A stretch of 64,000 bases of DNA from Halichondria panicea (Eukaryota; Porifera; Demospongiae; Suberitida; Halichondriidae). A model generated the notes under the pieces. That model made no database searches, was not told the DNA's origin, and saw nothing but the letters and a program-made list of their open reading frames with translations. Shown piece after piece: positions 63,083-64,000 of this stretch (position 1 is its first letter; each line of letters starts with the position of its first letter). A program made the translations under genes and the position numbers. The DNA is taken from contig NC_087392.1 of NCBI RefSeq assembly GCF_963675165.1, positions 1,255,001-1,319,000 of the forward strand, in the 5' to 3' direction.

Positions 63083-63790
63083 TGTGGGGTGGGGGTGGAA
63101 AGGGTGTTTATAGGTGGGTGAAGCATAAGGGGAATTCTTGCAACTACGTATGTGCACATAATTATGGGACAGCTGTAGACTGTACATTGTTGATGCTTTT
63201 TACGTCAATTATTGTGTTGCAGACATAGACTTGTGTGCATCCGACCTACACTTCTGTGGAAAGCACTCGGATTGTGTTTACACAGGTGAGTGTGATTGTA
63301 GCTACTGGGGTGCTCATTAAACACTTTGTATAGGACCTGCCAACTACACTTGTGCGTGTCACCATGGCTACCTGAAGCTGGGGCAAAACTGTGTGGAAAG
63401 GTATAAACATTTCTGTGAATTTATTAACTCAATTAGCTGTGTCTTCGATTGCAGGTATGTGCAAGGTGATGTTGGAGCCACAGAGGAGGAGTGGATCTTG
63501 TCAGACCAGTTTGACGGGTTTAACTGGGAGGAGGTGGTTCGAGGGAGACCATTTGTGTTCTTCCAAGGCCTGGACTCCCCCGGAGGTGACTACCTGGTTG
63601 TAGAGGGGCGAAGTCTGGAGGAATTGAGGGATGTGTGTCTCTCCACTCGACACTGTCTGGCCTTCAACACTAACGGCATTCTCAAGGACTCTCTGCGGCC
63701 ACCTAGTGTGTGGGGCAGGTGGGCAGGGCCTCAATACCCCCAACACGGACTCTATGTCTTAGGTGAGACTATATACACATACCGTAATCG

Positions 63791-63900
63791 TTCTAATTAT
63801 AGAACCAGTAAAAAATAATTGAAACTATACGATTTTATATGGTAGTATATGGGAGTTATAAAAGAGGGCGTCCTAACCGAGGCTGGTTCTATAATTAGAA
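63791..63900. mobile_element. 110-bp MITE-like TIR element in intron 11 of copy C
   Basis: 17-bp perfect inverted ends (TTCTAATTATAGAACCA / TGGTTCTATAATTAGAA), no coding content. Absent from the same intron of copies A and B. Confidence 0.75.
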
Positions 63901-64000
63901 CACTTATGGTAATAAGTGTGTGTTGGTCATTCATTAGTGAGTGTATGGAACTTGCAAGATAGTACTCACTGCTGTGCACATAGCTACTGTTGCTATCTAC

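Overview
The window is nuclear DNA of an animal. Every gene is split by short phase-consistent GT-AG introns, many of them 44-100 nt. The gene set is metazoan: LMO7-type CH-PDZ-LIM protein, thymosin beta, DNAAF6, ABCE1, CNG channel, SPCS3, USP12/46, VWA3B-like, F-box/LRR protein, sirtuins and a CAP-Gly protein. Tight packing, tiny introns and many TIR/foldback repeats suggest an early-branching animal, most plausibly a demosponge. That assignment is inference, not demonstrated.

Positions 1-25 kb are ordinary dense housekeeping and cytoskeletal genes, mostly alternating between divergent and convergent pairs. A partial MAT2B-like tail comes first, then the LMO7-like gene (+), thymosin beta (-), DNAAF6 (-)/ABCE1 (+), CNG channel (-)/SPCS3 (+), USP12/46 (-)/VWA3B-like (+), and F-box/LRR (-)/sirtuin (+). 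Start codons of the five divergent pairs in the window (the last at 37.2 kb) are only about 90-260 bp apart. SPCS3 holds a candidate U12-type AT-AA intron.

Positions 25.5-33.3 kb hold three tandem sirtuin genes of the SIRT7/SIRT6-like type, each with 11 matching exons and an extra C-terminal domain. Copy 2 carries two large foldback elements and a 25-bp minisatellite in introns. The duplication also carried along a piece of the neighbouring CAP-Gly gene, now a decayed fragment behind copy 2. The CAP-Gly gene itself (33.97-37.16 kb, -) ends in a coiled coil that includes a 20-nt microexon.

Positions 37.3-64 kb are a tandem array of three copies of an unusual gene. A type II membrane protein starts with a UDP-glucuronate 4-epimerase-like SDR domain. 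It is joined through a 44-56 nt intron to two cysteine-rich (apple/PAN-like + EGF) modules, a GT8 glycosyltransferase domain and a final EGF domain. My reading is one polypeptide that makes UDP-galacturonate and could use it as a donor. Copy A looks intact (988 aa). Copy B is broken by a 1.1-kb hAT element in exon 3. Copy C has a nonsense codon in exon 2, and a complete Penelope-like retroelement sits in its CA-repeat-rich intron 2; copy C runs off the window. The spacer and 3' half of copies A and B are almost identical over several kb, meaning either very recent duplication or an assembly artefact.
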